A stretch of DNA of 58,808 bases from Endomicrobiaceae bacterium (GTDB taxonomy: Bacteria > Elusimicrobiota > Endomicrobiia > Endomicrobiales > Endomicrobiaceae), in the NCBI GenBank assembly GCA_028690485.1, contig JAQVBD010000005.1:6165-64972 (forward strand). Direction: 5' to 3'. The position numbers and the translations under genes are program-made. Below are positions 1 to 8,683 of the stretch, one piece after another (position 1 is the stretch's first letter; every line of letters starts with the position of its first letter). Under the pieces are notes generated by a model that was not told the DNA's origin, searched no databases, and saw only the letters and a program-made list of their open reading frames with translations.

Positions 1-1722
1 CTTCTCTTCTTTCTCTAATCTCTTTTTCTCTTCTTTTGTTAATTCAACTACAGGCTCTGCTTTACTTATCTCTGTCTGTGGAACTATATTCTCTTTTGCT
101 TTTGTTTCTGCTGCTGCTTTATCTATTTGTTCTGCTTGTATCCTTAAATCTTCTTTAAGTTTTGTTTCTATTGCTATTTTTTCTTTATTTTCTGTTATAA
201 AACTTCTATTTATTTCTTTATTTGATAAATCATCAATAACAATAATATCTGGCTTGAATGTAAAATTATTACTTGATACTGAAATTGTATATGACTTATT
301 TGGTTTAAGATTATTTATACTATATTGTCCATCTTTGTTAGTTTTTACATTCAATTTTTCTCCATAAGTAATTATTGCATCCTTTATTGGGGTATTGAAA
401 TTCTTTACAGTTCCAGAAATTGATAATAATCCCTCAAATATAAATTCAGTATCTTTATCTAAGTTTTTGACAGTTTTTTTAGATTCAATGAAAGATACCC
501 CTTGTTTTTTAACGGAAATAGTATAATCTTTACCATAATTTAATTTACTTATTTCACATTTTCCATTTTCATTAGTTTTAAATATATCCTTAATACCACT
601 CACTGTTACATCTGCATCTTTTACTGGCGTTCTCCCTTCCATTACGGTTACAATAACTTTATATTTTGCTATAGAAACTGTGAAATCTTGAATACTTGGT
701 TCAATTAATAATTTTTTTATTGTTTTAGATTTTGGACTAAATAAATATCCTGTACTAGATATAGTTATAATATATTCTTGATTAACACCTAACTCATCAA
801 TTTTATAAAATCCACTAGAATTTGTTTTATATTCTTTATCCCTATTACTTATATTAATAATGGCACCCATAAAAGGTTTTCCATTATATGTTACATTGCC
901 GGAAATAGAACCATACACCGAAAAATTTAAATCTTCTTCGTCTTGTGTTATTTTTCTAAGAGCTATTGTTTTTGGTGATACAACTAAATTGTTACTATTT
1001 GAAACATTTATTATATAGTCTCCATTTGTTGTTAATCCCTTTATTTTGTAAAAACCTTGCTCATCTGTTTTGTACTTAACTCCATTTACATCAATTTCAG
1101 CATTATCAACACCTTGCCCTAGCGATGTCACTCTACCGGATGCAGAAATATCCTTTTCAAAATTATGAATAATATCTTTATCTAAAAATTCTATGGTAAA
1201 AGGTTGAAAGAAATGTTCATTTGATATAACAGAAACAGTATAAGGTCCATCATATTCTAAATTATCTATAACATAGGAACCATCATAATCTGTAAAATAT
1301 TTTATATTTCTATGGCTCACCATTACAAGAGCCCCTCTGATAGGTTTACCTCCAACTAAAACCTTTCCACTTATAGAAAAATTGCTTACAGTAGCTGTAA
1401 AATTTTCATTAATTTTACTTTCTGTAAGACCTCTATAGGTTTTTACATTTGGAGAAAAGCTATACCCTGCTTTCGAAACTGTTAAAGTATAGATTCCGCC
1501 CTTTGGTAATCCATGAATAATATAGTTGCCATATCTATCAGTTTTAGTCCTCACATTCTGAGTTCCGGTAACATCAATATTAATATCATTTAATGATACC
1601 CCAGCAGCAGATGATCTAGATATTCTTCCACTAATTGATACCGATTCTTCAGAAGAATATATATTAGCACATAAAAATAATAAACTAACATTCATCAAAA
1701 AGATTGAAAAAATTTTTTTCAT
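1..1722 (-). CDS. Secreted protein with multiple carboxypeptidase-regulatory-like (Ig-fold) repeats, 3' end beyond window
   Basis: The frame is open from an ATG to the window edge (574 codons visible). The N-terminus is a signal peptide (MKKIFSIFLMN followed by a hydrophobic stretch ending near ANIYSSEE). After it come about six repeats of roughly 75-85 residues. Each has the pattern G-x-V/I...G.P..GA.I.V.......T...G.Y.I..L......Y.ISVS..G..F.P....., which is the carboxypeptidase-regulatory-like/CnaB-like beta-sandwich seen in surface and adhesin proteins of Gram-negative bacteria. The last visible part (about residue 530 on) is charged and rich in Lys and Glu, probably a coiled or linker segment. 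No catalytic motif is visible. The role is unknown, with cell-surface structure or binding most likely. The weak upstream context shows only an AAAGGAT-like ribosome site. Confidence 0.8.
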   Translation of the reverse strand, partial: MKKIFSIFLMNVSLLFLCANIYSSEESVSISGRISRSSAAGVSLNDINIDVTGTQNVRTKTDRYGNYIIHGLPKGGIYTLTVSKAGYSFSPNVKTYRGLTESKINENFTATVSNFSISGKVLVGGKPIRGALVMVSHRNIKYFTDYDGSYVIDNLEYDGPYTVSVISNEHFFQPFTIEFLDKDIIHNFEKDISASGRVTSLGQGVDNAEIDVNGVKYKTDEQGFYKIKGLTTNGDYIINVSNSNNLVVSPKTIALRKITQDEEDLNFSVYGSISGNVTYNGKPFMGAIINISNRDKEYKTNSSGFYKIDELGVNQEYIITISSTGYLFSPKSKTIKKLLIEPSIQDFTVSIAKYKVIVTVMEGRTPVKDADVTVSGIKDIFKTNENGKCEISKLNYGKDYTISVKKQGVSFIESKKTVKNLDKDTEFIFEGLLSISGTVKNFNTPIKDAIITYGEKLNVKTNKDGQYSINNLKPNKSYTISVSSNNFTFKPDIIVIDDLSNKEINRSFITENKEKIAIETKLKEDLRIQAEQIDKAAAETKAKENIVPQTEISKAEPVVELTKEEKKRLEKEEK

Positions 1723-1795
1723 AAGTATCCTTTATTTTAACTATTGCCTTTTATTTTAACCTTTTTAACTTTATTTTTCAACAAAAATAATTAAT

Positions 1796-4006
1796 TTATT
1801 TAACAATTGTCAAATTTGCAAACTTTACAAGTAATTTTTTCCACTGACCACCAGCAAATAAAATTATTAATTTTAAGTCTTCTCCGGAACCTGATTTTTC
1901 TATTATTTTCCCATTACCAAAAACTTGATGTGAAACCATTGTCCCAATTTTATATGGACTGTTATCTATTATTTCTTCACTTTCTATTTTTTCATTTTCT
2001 ATATGATTTTGAACATATTTTTTAGCCCCATTAAAATAATTATTTCTTGCATACGAATTTGTTACTACATTATTTGCTGTTCTATCTGACATTTGTTCTT
2101 TAAATCCTGCTTCCAGTAAAAACCTTGATGGAACATTCCATTTTGTTTTACCAAAAACTGTTCTTTCTGATGCCCAAGTCATATATAAATTTTCTTTTGC
2201 TCTTGTCATTCCAACATACATTAATCGTCTTTCTTCTTCCAATTCTTTTTGATCATAAGCTGATTCTCCAATAGGAAAAAGACCTTCCTCTAATCCAACT
2301 ACAAAAACATTTTTAAATTCCAGTCCTTTAGCTAAATGCAAAGTCATTAATGTAACTTTATCTGCACTGTCTTCCCAAGAATCTATGTCACTTACCAGAG
2401 CTATTTGTGATAAATATCCGGATAAAGATTTATCAGGAGATCTTCTTTCAAAATCTTCAACAGCGGAAACTAATTCTTGTATGTTTTCTATTTTGCTTTT
2501 GGTTTCAGGCGTATCTGTTAATTCCAATTCTCTTATATATCCAGTATCATTAATAACTTTTTCTACTATTTCTTTTACTGTTTTATCATATTTTAAATTA
2601 ATGTTTTTTTCTATCAATGCTTTAAAAGAATTAAATGATGTAAGAGAACTATTTGGTATTATATCAGAATCAACAAATTTTAGTGATTCAAACAAAGATA
2701 TTCCTTTTTCTGTTGCAAAATGTTCTAATTTTGCCATTGAAGTTTTACCAATCCCTCTTTTTGGAACATTTACAACTCTCTTAAAACTAATGTTATCATT
2801 TGGATTATGTATTAACTTTAAATATGCCATTATGTCTTTAATTTCAGCTCTGTCATAAAATTTTAAAGACCCAACAATTGCATATGGTAACCCTTGCCTT
2901 CTTAAAGCATCTTCTAATGCTCTTGATTGGGCATTTGTTCTATAAAATATGGCAAAATCTGACAGAGAATATCCGCTTTCTTTATTGATTAAAATCATAT
3001 CTACTACTCTGTATGCTTCATCATTTTCATTCATATTTTGAAATACATTAATAGTACCTTTATCATCATTTTGAGTCCATAATTTTTTATCAACTCTGCT
3101 GTAATTATTTTTTACTACATTCCACGCTTTTGCAAGAATTTTTGGTGTTGAACGATAATTTTCTTCAAGTTTTACTACTTTACAACTTGGATAATCTTTC
3201 TCAAAATCCAAAATATTATTAATATCAGCCCCTCTCCACGAATAAATACTTTGGTCATCATCGCCAACAACACAGATGTTTTTATGTTTGTCAGTTAACA
3301 TTTTTGTTAACAGATATTGCGCATGATTTGTATCTTGATACTCGTCAACTAATACATATTGAAATTTATCTTGATATTTAGCTAATATTTCCGGATTATC
3401 TTCTAATTTGGAAACTGTTTGCATGATTAAATCACCAAAATCCAAAGCATTATATCTTTGAAGTTTTTTCTGATATAATTCATATATTGCACCTATAGTC
3501 TGACCGTAAAAATCTCCTTTTGACTGACAATCAGACTGCATATCAGTAGGAGTATCTAAATCATCCTTTGCTCTACTTATCCTATTAGCTACCCAAGTAG
3601 GTTTAAATTTCTTATCATCAAGATTCATTTCTTTTATACATTCTTTAATAACATTTACTTGTTCTGACATATCATAAATAAGAAAATTTGAATCTAATCC
3701 AAAATTTTTAGCTTCACAAGATAATAGGTACATACAAAATGAATGAAAAGTTGAAACTCTGACTTCACTTCCTAAATTTGAAGTTATTTCATTAACTCTT
3801 TTTCTCATTTCTCCTGCAGCTTTATTTGTAAAAGTAACTGCAAGAATATTATAAGGTTTTACTCCTTGTTCTAAAAGATATGCAATACGACATGTAATAA
3901 CTCTTGTTTTACCGGTACCTGCTCCGGCAAAAATTATTAGAGGTCCTTCTGTATGTAAAACTGCTTCTTTTTGTGATGAATTTAAACTATCAAGAAATAT
4001 TGTCAT
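1796..4006 (-). CDS. pcrA: ATP-dependent DNA helicase PcrA/UvrD
   Basis: This is a superfamily 1A 3'-5' DNA helicase acting in nucleotide excision repair and removal of recombination intermediates. At 736 residues it has the normal family length. The Walker A motif AGAGTGKT is at 27-34, motif II DEYQDTN at 221-227, and motif III GDDDQSIYSWRGA at 248-260. Motif VI is visible as EEERRLMYVGMTRAK in the C-terminal half. The last about 50 residues (IGTMVSHQVFGNGKI onward) form the Tudor-like tail typical of PcrA, which contacts RNA polymerase in studied members, so PcrA is preferred over Rep. The gene is divergent from cysE. Its -10 box lies nine bases before the ATG, implying a leaderless message. 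Confidence 0.96.
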   Translation of the reverse strand: MTIFLDSLNSSQKEAVLHTEGPLIIFAGAGTGKTRVITCRIAYLLEQGVKPYNILAVTFTNKAAGEMRKRVNEITSNLGSEVRVSTFHSFCMYLLSCEAKNFGLDSNFLIYDMSEQVNVIKECIKEMNLDDKKFKPTWVANRISRAKDDLDTPTDMQSDCQSKGDFYGQTIGAIYELYQKKLQRYNALDFGDLIMQTVSKLEDNPEILAKYQDKFQYVLVDEYQDTNHAQYLLTKMLTDKHKNICVVGDDDQSIYSWRGADINNILDFEKDYPSCKVVKLEENYRSTPKILAKAWNVVKNNYSRVDKKLWTQNDDKGTINVFQNMNENDEAYRVVDMILINKESGYSLSDFAIFYRTNAQSRALEDALRRQGLPYAIVGSLKFYDRAEIKDIMAYLKLIHNPNDNISFKRVVNVPKRGIGKTSMAKLEHFATEKGISLFESLKFVDSDIIPNSSLTSFNSFKALIEKNINLKYDKTVKEIVEKVINDTGYIRELELTDTPETKSKIENIQELVSAVEDFERRSPDKSLSGYLSQIALVSDIDSWEDSADKVTLMTLHLAKGLEFKNVFVVGLEEGLFPIGESAYDQKELEEERRLMYVGMTRAKENLYMTWASERTVFGKTKWNVPSRFLLEAGFKEQMSDRTANNVVTNSYARNNYFNGAKKYVQNHIENEKIESEEIIDNSPYKIGTMVSHQVFGNGKIIEKSGSGEDLKLIILFAGGQWKKLLVKFANLTIVK

Positions 4007-4015
4007 AATATTTGT

Positions 4016-4044
4016 ATTATATCATAACCTGAATGTTATGACAA
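4016..4044 (-). promoter_or_regulatory. pcrA promoter, overlapping the cysE -35 region
   Basis: On the minus strand a -35 TTGTCA (4039-4044) and a -10 TATAAT (4016-4021) are separated by exactly 17 bases. The pcrA ATG begins at 4006, so the expected transcription start falls only about three bases upstream of the start codon. Confidence 0.75.
4022..4041. promoter_or_regulatory. Inverted repeat between divergent pcrA and cysE promoters (possible operator)
   Basis: TCATAAC and GTTATGA form a perfect 7-base inverted repeat with a 6-base centre. It lies inside the pcrA spacer and touches the -35 regions of both divergent promoters. It is well placed for a dimeric repressor, but the sequence matches no operator I can name. 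A chance palindrome in AT-rich DNA is possible. Confidence 0.4.
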
Positions 4045-4066
4045 AAATTTTATTTTATTGTATAAT
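4038..4066 (+). promoter_or_regulatory. cysE promoter
   Basis: A -35 ATGACA (4038-4043) and a perfect -10 TATAAT (4061-4066) are 17 bases apart. The ATG of cysE is only six bases after the -10, so transcription should start at or next to the start codon (leaderless). Confidence 0.7.
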
Positions 4067-4072
4067 ACTTTT

Positions 4073-4726
4073 ATGGGTAAAATTGCATTACTAAAAGAAG
4101 ATGTTAAAACAATATTTCATAAAGATCCTGCTGCTCGTTCATGGGCAGAGGTTTTGTTATGCTATCCAGGTCTTCATGCTATATGGGCTCATAGATTTTC
4201 TCATTTCTTATGGAAACATAAATTCTATTTTTTAGCTAGATTTTTATCACATATATCTAGACATTTTACCGGTATAGAAATTCATCCTGGTGCCACAATT
4301 GGCAGAAGATTTTTTATAGATCATGGTATGGGTGTTGTTATAGGTGAAACTGCAGAAGTAGGAGATGATGTCCTTATATATAAGGGTGTTGTTCTTGGCG
4401 GAACTTCTTTAGAAAAAGAAAAGAGACATCCGACAATTGGTAACAATGTTATTATAGGCTCAAATGCTATTGTAATGGGTGCTATCAATATTGGACATAA
4501 TGTCAGAATTGGCGCAGGCTCTGTTGTTGTCCATGATGTACCTGCAAATGCAACCGCTGTTGGTGTTCCTGCAAGAATAGGTCTTGGATACAACCAATAT
4601 GAACTTGACCATTTAGAACATGCCAAATTACCTGATCCTGTCGCTGATGCAATGAAATTTGTTTTAAATGAACAAAAAAAATTAGAAGATAAACTTAATC
4701 AATTTATCAATTCTTCAAAAAAATAG
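4073..4726 (+). CDS. cysE: Serine O-acetyltransferase (first step of cysteine synthesis)
   Basis: The enzyme transfers an acetyl group from acetyl-CoA to serine, giving O-acetylserine for cysteine synthase. The protein (217 residues from this ATG) has the short helical N-terminal domain of the compact CysE class. A left-handed beta helix of hexapeptide repeats follows ([42 protein letters not shown]). The catalytic Asp-His pair is D83-H84 in [14 protein letters not shown]. The end (VGVPARIG) is the usual C-terminal arm. An upstream TTG in frame was rejected because it lies before the -10 box. No cysK neighbour is present in the window. The gene converges on rsmA. Confidence 0.95.
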   Translation: MGKIALLKEDVKTIFHKDPAARSWAEVLLCYPGLHAIWAHRFSHFLWKHKFYFLARFLSHISRHFTGIEIHPGATIGRRFFIDHGMGVVIGETAEVGDDVLIYKGVVLGGTSLEKEKRHPTIGNNVIIGSNAIVMGAINIGHNVRIGAGSVVVHDVPANATAVGVPARIGLGYNQYELDHLEHAKLPDPVADAMKFVLNEQKKLEDKLNQFINSSKK

Positions 4727-4748
4727 TAACTTATTTATCTGTTAAATT

Positions 4749-5510
4749 TTATATTGTAATAATCTGACAAATTTTCAAATAATCATCTAAATTTAATTTG
4801 TCTGGTCTAGCCATAGTATCAATTTTCAAATTATTTAGTATCTTGATAACTTCCGATTTCTCTTCTTTTACAAATGTAGATAATCCATTTAATATTGTTT
4901 TTCTTCTCATTGAAAAGCAGTGTTTTATAAGTGGAAATAAAATAGCTGTTGGTTCTTGTGGATTCTTATTGATAAATTGTATAACCGCAGACATTACTTG
5001 TGGTTTTGGATTAAAACATCCAGGCGGAACATCAAATAACATTTTTGCATCAGCATAATATTGTCTGAACAAAGAAATATAACCATAATCTTTTGTACCA
5101 GATGATGATGCTAATCTGATGATAACATCTTTTTGTAACATTATAACAGCAGAAACAAAATTTTTACAAGGCAAAAATTTTTGTACAATTGCAGTACCTA
5201 CATTGTATGGTAAATTTGCAACAATTTTAAATGGTTTTGTTGGCAAATCAAATTTTAAAAAATCCTTATTAATAACTGTTATATTGTTAGCATCTTTATA
5301 ATTTTCTTGTAAAATTTCTGCAAGACCTCTATCAATATCAACTGCTATTAAATTATCTGTCAAATTTTTTAAAATATTTGTTAAAGCTCCTTTACCGGGT
5401 CCAACTTCTATAACAGTGTCATTTCTTTGGATATTTGCTGCCTGAATAATTTTATTAGCAATATTATTATCTACCAAAAAATTTTGACCATGAGGTTGTC
5501 TCATATACAC
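4749..5510 (-). CDS. rsmA: 16S rRNA dimethyladenosine transferase RsmA (KsgA)
   Basis: It dimethylates two adjacent adenines in helix 45 of 16S rRNA late in 30S assembly, using S-adenosylmethionine. The start (QPHGQNFLVDNNIANKII) is the classic KsgA N-terminus. The SAM-binding loop VGPGKG is at 36-41 and the catalytic motif NLPY at 99-102. The C-terminal small domain is present, and the 253 residues are near the family norm. The third residue is also Met, so the true start could be two codons later. It is followed upstream, three bases away, by the phosphoesterase gene on the same strand, so the two are likely cotranscribed. Confidence 0.95.
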   Translation of the reverse strand: MYMRQPHGQNFLVDNNIANKIIQAANIQRNDTVIEVGPGKGALTNILKNLTDNLIAVDIDRGLAEILQENYKDANNITVINKDFLKFDLPTKPFKIVANLPYNVGTAIVQKFLPCKNFVSAVIMLQKDVIIRLASSSGTKDYGYISLFRQYYADAKMLFDVPPGCFNPKPQVMSAVIQFINKNPQEPTAILFPLIKHCFSMRRKTILNGLSTFVKEEKSEVIKILNNLKIDTMARPDKLNLDDYLKICQIITI

Positions 5511-5513
5511 CTT

Positions 5514-6608
5514 TTATTTATATAAATTTATGCAAACAATTTCACTTCTGGAAAATAATCTCATAGGTGGACCCCACCATCTTGTTCCTGATGTTACATA
5601 AAGATATGTGTTATCTTTCTTATATAAACCATAATAATATTTAAAAAAAATATATTCAATTAAATCAAAAGGTGGTATTTGCCCTGCATGTGTATGTCCT
5701 GATAACTGTAATGTAATTGGATATTTTGATGATTCAAAAAATGCAGTTGGTTGATGAGATAAAAATATTACAGGTTTTTTAAAATCTATATTCTGAAAAG
5801 ATTTTTTTATATCAGCATGCTGGGAATCAAAATGTTTTGACATTTTCATATCAGGAATCCCTGATACATAAAGAATATCTTCAATAAGAATATTTGTATT
5901 ATGAACTATAGTTGCTTTTATATTATCACAAAATAAATTGAATTCATTAATGCCTGTATAATATTCATGATTTCCACTAACAGCAAAAACTCCATATTTT
6001 GATTTGATTTTATCAAGATTATAAGATTGATATTCTTGCGATAAATTGCTTTCTAAAATATCTCCGGCAAGCACAACTATATCAGGGTTTAACTCGTTTG
6101 TCATTTTAACAATATTTTGAACTTCTTTATAAGATGTAAAAGAATCTATATGGGTATCGGCTAATTGTACAATTGTAAATTGGTTAACAGACAAATTTGG
6201 AACATTAATAGAAATATTTTTTATTACCGGTCCTCTATATACATTAAATACCGAATATATGGAACAAATTACTGTTAACACACAAGCTATTAATGTTGAA
6301 TAATATACAAATTGATTATTTCTAATGAATATATACATTATATCTGTTATAAAAAATAATGAAAACATTATAGATATAACACCAAACCAAATATATCCGT
6401 ATCCAATAAAAGACTTTATAAAGTTATTTTCTATAATTTTATGAGAAAAATATTGTGCTAATATGCCCCAAATTGCAAGAAATAAAAATACAGCTAAAAT
6501 TGTGAAATATGCATTAGTTTCTAATCTAAATACAATTGCAATTTTATTAAAAACATAATAATGTACTAATATATATATAACAAAAAAACTAATGATAAAC
6601 ACCATCAA
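5514..6608 (-). CDS. Membrane-anchored metallophosphoesterase (YkuE/YaeI type)
   Basis: Four hydrophobic segments in the first about 120 residues anchor the protein. They are followed by a calcineurin-like phosphoesterase domain with the complete two-metal site: DTH at 151-153, GD at 182-183, GNHE at 212-215, SHQP at 284-287 and GHTHAGQ from 304. This arrangement is typical of the family that cleaves pyrophosphate or phosphodiester bonds in lipids, such as UDP-2,3-diacylglucosamine hydrolases of the LpxG type. The true substrate is not readable from sequence. The end GTRWWGPPMRLFSRSE is a conserved family signature. The gene lies directly upstream of rsmA in the same direction. Confidence 0.88.
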   Translation of the reverse strand: MMVFIISFFVIYILVHYYVFNKIAIVFRLETNAYFTILAVFLFLAIWGILAQYFSHKIIENNFIKSFIGYGYIWFGVISIMFSLFFITDIMYIFIRNNQFVYYSTLIACVLTVICSIYSVFNVYRGPVIKNISINVPNLSVNQFTIVQLADTHIDSFTSYKEVQNIVKMTNELNPDIVVLAGDILESNLSQEYQSYNLDKIKSKYGVFAVSGNHEYYTGINEFNLFCDNIKATIVHNTNILIEDILYVSGIPDMKMSKHFDSQHADIKKSFQNIDFKKPVIFLSHQPTAFFESSKYPITLQLSGHTHAGQIPPFDLIEYIFFKYYYGLYKKDNTYLYVTSGTRWWGPPMRLFSRSEIVCINLYK

Positions 6609-6675
6609 ACCAAACCTCTATATAAAATTACATTTACTAGGAACAATATAAACAATGAAAAGAATATGAAGAACA

Positions 6676-7893
6676 TCATCCTTTATTTTGGTTACCCAAT
6701 AACTTATTTTTAAGATACAAACTAACTATTATAGTTATAACTGCACCGAGTGTAGATGCTAATTTTACGCCTAAACCATTTGCAAGATAACCACCCAATA
6801 AACTGCCGATAGGTGTAAATCCTAAAAAAGCCATTATAAAAAAACCAATAACTGTTCCCCTGTGCTGACTAGGAGCATTGATTTGAATATATGTATTTGT
6901 CAAACTCATACTTACTACCATACAATATCCGGTAATTGCTAAAAACAAACAAGCCGAATATATATTGGTTATTAAACTAAAAAAAACAATGCCAAAACCA
7001 AGACTTAAAGAACTATAAAAAACCCATTTCTGTATATTGTCTGTGTTTTGTTTTCCGGCAACTGTTATTGTAGCAAGTAAAGCTCCAACACCAATAGCAG
7101 ACATAAATAATCCAAGTCCATTTGCTGTCATTCCATAAACATCTTTAACAAAAATCGGCATCAAAACTATAGGGAATACCGTAACTATGCCATTTACAGC
7201 CAGAACTATTAACATAGATAAAACAATTTTATTACCTTTTACAAAATTTGAAGCAGCAAATAATTTATCTTTAAATTTTGCTGTATTTGCTTCAAGTGTA
7301 TGCTTTATAGGAATAATATGTGCAAGAGCTATGATAATTGCTATATATGAAATAGTATTAAATAAAAAACATAAAGATTCCCCATATTTTGCAATAATAA
7401 TTCCTGCAATAGCAGGTCCAATAACTCTTCCGGTATTAAAAATAAGAGAGTTTAATCCTATTGCATTCATTAAATTTTCTTTAGGAACTAAATCGATTAT
7501 AAATGATTGCCTAATAGTCATATCAAATGCATTTACAAGCCCAAGAAATGTTGACAAAATAAAAATATGCCAAATTTGAATAGCTCCTGTCATAGTTAAA
7601 ATTGTTAAAATACCAGCTTCTAACATCAAACAACTTTGTGTAATAAATAGGAGTTTTTTACGGTTATATCTATCTGCAAAAGTTCCTGCAAATGGAGAAA
7701 TTATTAAAATAAAAATTTGGCTCAAAAAAGCGACCATTCCAAGTAATACAGCAGAGTTTGTCATACTGTAAACTAGCCAAGGTAAAGCTGTCATCTGCAA
7801 CCAAGAACCGATAACAGATATAATCTGTCCGAAAAAAAACAGCCTATAATTTTTTATATTTAGAGATTTGAATACTGAATTACTGATAAGCAT
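6676..7893 (-). CDS. Major facilitator superfamily transporter (EntS/MFS_3-like exporter)
   Basis: This 405-residue protein has about twelve hydrophobic segments. The first cytoplasmic loop carries the MFS motif A pattern GTFADRYNRKKLL. The N-terminal start (NYRLFFFGQIISVIGSWLQMTALPWLVY) closely resembles the MFS_3 group, which includes enterobactin exporter EntS and macrolide exporters. It probably moves a small molecule out of the cell by proton antiport. The substrate cannot be told. The gene ends up two bases from the DUF4416 gene start-to-stop junction, so both probably share the promoter in front of the DUF4416 gene. Confidence 0.85.
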   Translation of the reverse strand: MLISNSVFKSLNIKNYRLFFFGQIISVIGSWLQMTALPWLVYSMTNSAVLLGMVAFLSQIFILIISPFAGTFADRYNRKKLLFITQSCLMLEAGILTILTMTGAIQIWHIFILSTFLGLVNAFDMTIRQSFIIDLVPKENLMNAIGLNSLIFNTGRVIGPAIAGIIIAKYGESLCFLFNTISYIAIIIALAHIIPIKHTLEANTAKFKDKLFAASNFVKGNKIVLSMLIVLAVNGIVTVFPIVLMPIFVKDVYGMTANGLGLFMSAIGVGALLATITVAGKQNTDNIQKWVFYSSLSLGFGIVFFSLITNIYSACLFLAITGYCMVVSMSLTNTYIQINAPSQHRGTVIGFFIMAFLGFTPIGSLLGGYLANGLGVKLASTLGAVITIIVSLYLKNKLLGNQNKG

Positions 7894-7894
7894 T

Positions 7895-8413
7895 TTATTT
7901 TTTCAATAAACATTGTCTTGCTTGTAAGATAAAACTAGTGGCGGCAGGACAAATATAATCAGGATATGTCCAAGGCAATTTTATAAAACCTCCCTTCTTG
8001 TACATTGTTGTCACTTCAGCATATATACCATCTGAAAGGTATATTCTATGACTAAAATCTTTTGTAGATGCTAAAATAACATTTGCAGGAGTAATATATC
8101 CAGGATCTATATTGATTATTCTATTTTTATTTTCAGATATCGAAGCTTCCAAATTATTTGTTTCTATTTTTATGCTTGATAATCTATCCGGAGATAAAAG
8201 AGTTTCAAAAGATATCCATTGCCTTTTAAGATTATCTCCCATTTCAGGATTATAATATTGTGTAAATGAAAAATCTATAATTTCACTTTTTATATCAATT
8301 TTATTATTGAACTTCTCTTCTAATAACTTATAAATATCTTCTATATTAACTGAAGAATTGAAAATTAACCCGCAGAAAAATTTTGATAAATGTACTTGAT
8401 ATATCTGTCCCAT
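7895..8413 (-). CDS. DUF4416 family protein
   Basis: The 172-residue protein carries the diagnostic block of this uncharacterised family: NIDPGYITPANVILASTKD, then HRIYLSDGIYAEVT, then LPWTYPDY. It is soluble, with no signal peptide. The family is scattered in anaerobes and deep-branching bacteria and its function is unknown. The conserved Asp, Lys, His and Glu residues in the block look like an active or binding site, but that is an inference. The gene is first in a two-gene unit with the MFS transporter. Confidence 0.85.
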   Translation of the reverse strand: MGQIYQVHLSKFFCGLIFNSSVNIEDIYKLLEEKFNNKIDIKSEIIDFSFTQYYNPEMGDNLKRQWISFETLLSPDRLSSIKIETNNLEASISENKNRIINIDPGYITPANVILASTKDFSHRIYLSDGIYAEVTTMYKKGGFIKLPWTYPDYICPAATSFILQARQCLLKK

Positions 8414-8422
8414 AACAGCGAT

Positions 8423-8451
8423 ATTATTGCAAAAACAAAAAGTATTTTCAA
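8423..8451 (-). promoter_or_regulatory. Promoter of DUF4416-MFS unit
   Basis: On the minus strand TTGAAA (8446-8451) and AATAAT (8423-8428) are 17 bases apart. The ATG follows the -10 by nine bases, with no ribosome binding site, again suggesting a leaderless transcript. Confidence 0.6.
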
Positions 8452-8553
8452 TTTTAAATATTTAAAAATATAAAATCTGCCGGATTTAAATACTTTAAAA
8501 TTATATAAATAAAAATATTATTTATTATTATAGATGCACGCTATTTATAGTAC

Positions 8554-8582
8554 TTGACAAAAAAAATTTTTTGTTGTAGAAT
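8554..8582 (+). promoter_or_regulatory. glnA promoter
   Basis: A perfect -35 TTGACA (8554-8559) and a -10 TAGAAT (8577-8582) are 17 bases apart. The spacer is a run of A then T. Transcription should start near 8589, giving a leader of about 95 bases that contains the switch-like hairpins described next. Confidence 0.85.
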
Positions 8583-8603
8583 AATTAAAAGTTGAATAGA
8601 TAA

Positions 8604-8654
8604 TTTGGGCAAAGGTGCTTAAAAGGTTAGAACAAATCTTTTAGGTATTTTTTT
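8604..8654 (+). promoter_or_regulatory. glnA leader: AAAG-hexaloop hairpin overlapping an intrinsic terminator (ANTAR-type switch candidate)
   Basis: Hairpin 1 is TTTGGGC (8604-8610), hexaloop AAAGGT, then GCTTAAA (8617-8623), seven pairs including two G-U. The competing hairpin has a 5' arm at 8611-8628 that begins at the first base of that hexaloop, a loop AGAACA (8629-8634), and a 3' arm at 8635-8652. It gives 18 pairs with several G-U, ending in a seven-base T tract (8648-8654), so it looks like an intrinsic terminator. The folds are mutually exclusive. Position 1 A and position 4 G of the first hexaloop fit the RNA recognised by ANTAR proteins. The second loop (AGAACA) has A1 but not G4, so the usual tandem-hairpin motif is not fully met. 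Confidence 0.65.
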
Positions 8655-8683
8655 ATTAGTATTTTAAAAAATGGAGGTATATT

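Noticed and set aside
4321-4626. Open frames opposite cysE, purF, rplY, metF, carB and other genes
   Set aside because: They are antisense or shifted shadows of strong genes, with no start signals or family patterns.
8600-8655. A glutamine riboswitch (glnA or Downstream-peptide motif) as explanation of the glnA leader
   Set aside because: The known conserved cores of those motifs are not visible, and the same hairpin recurs before purF and amt. The ANTAR model fits better.
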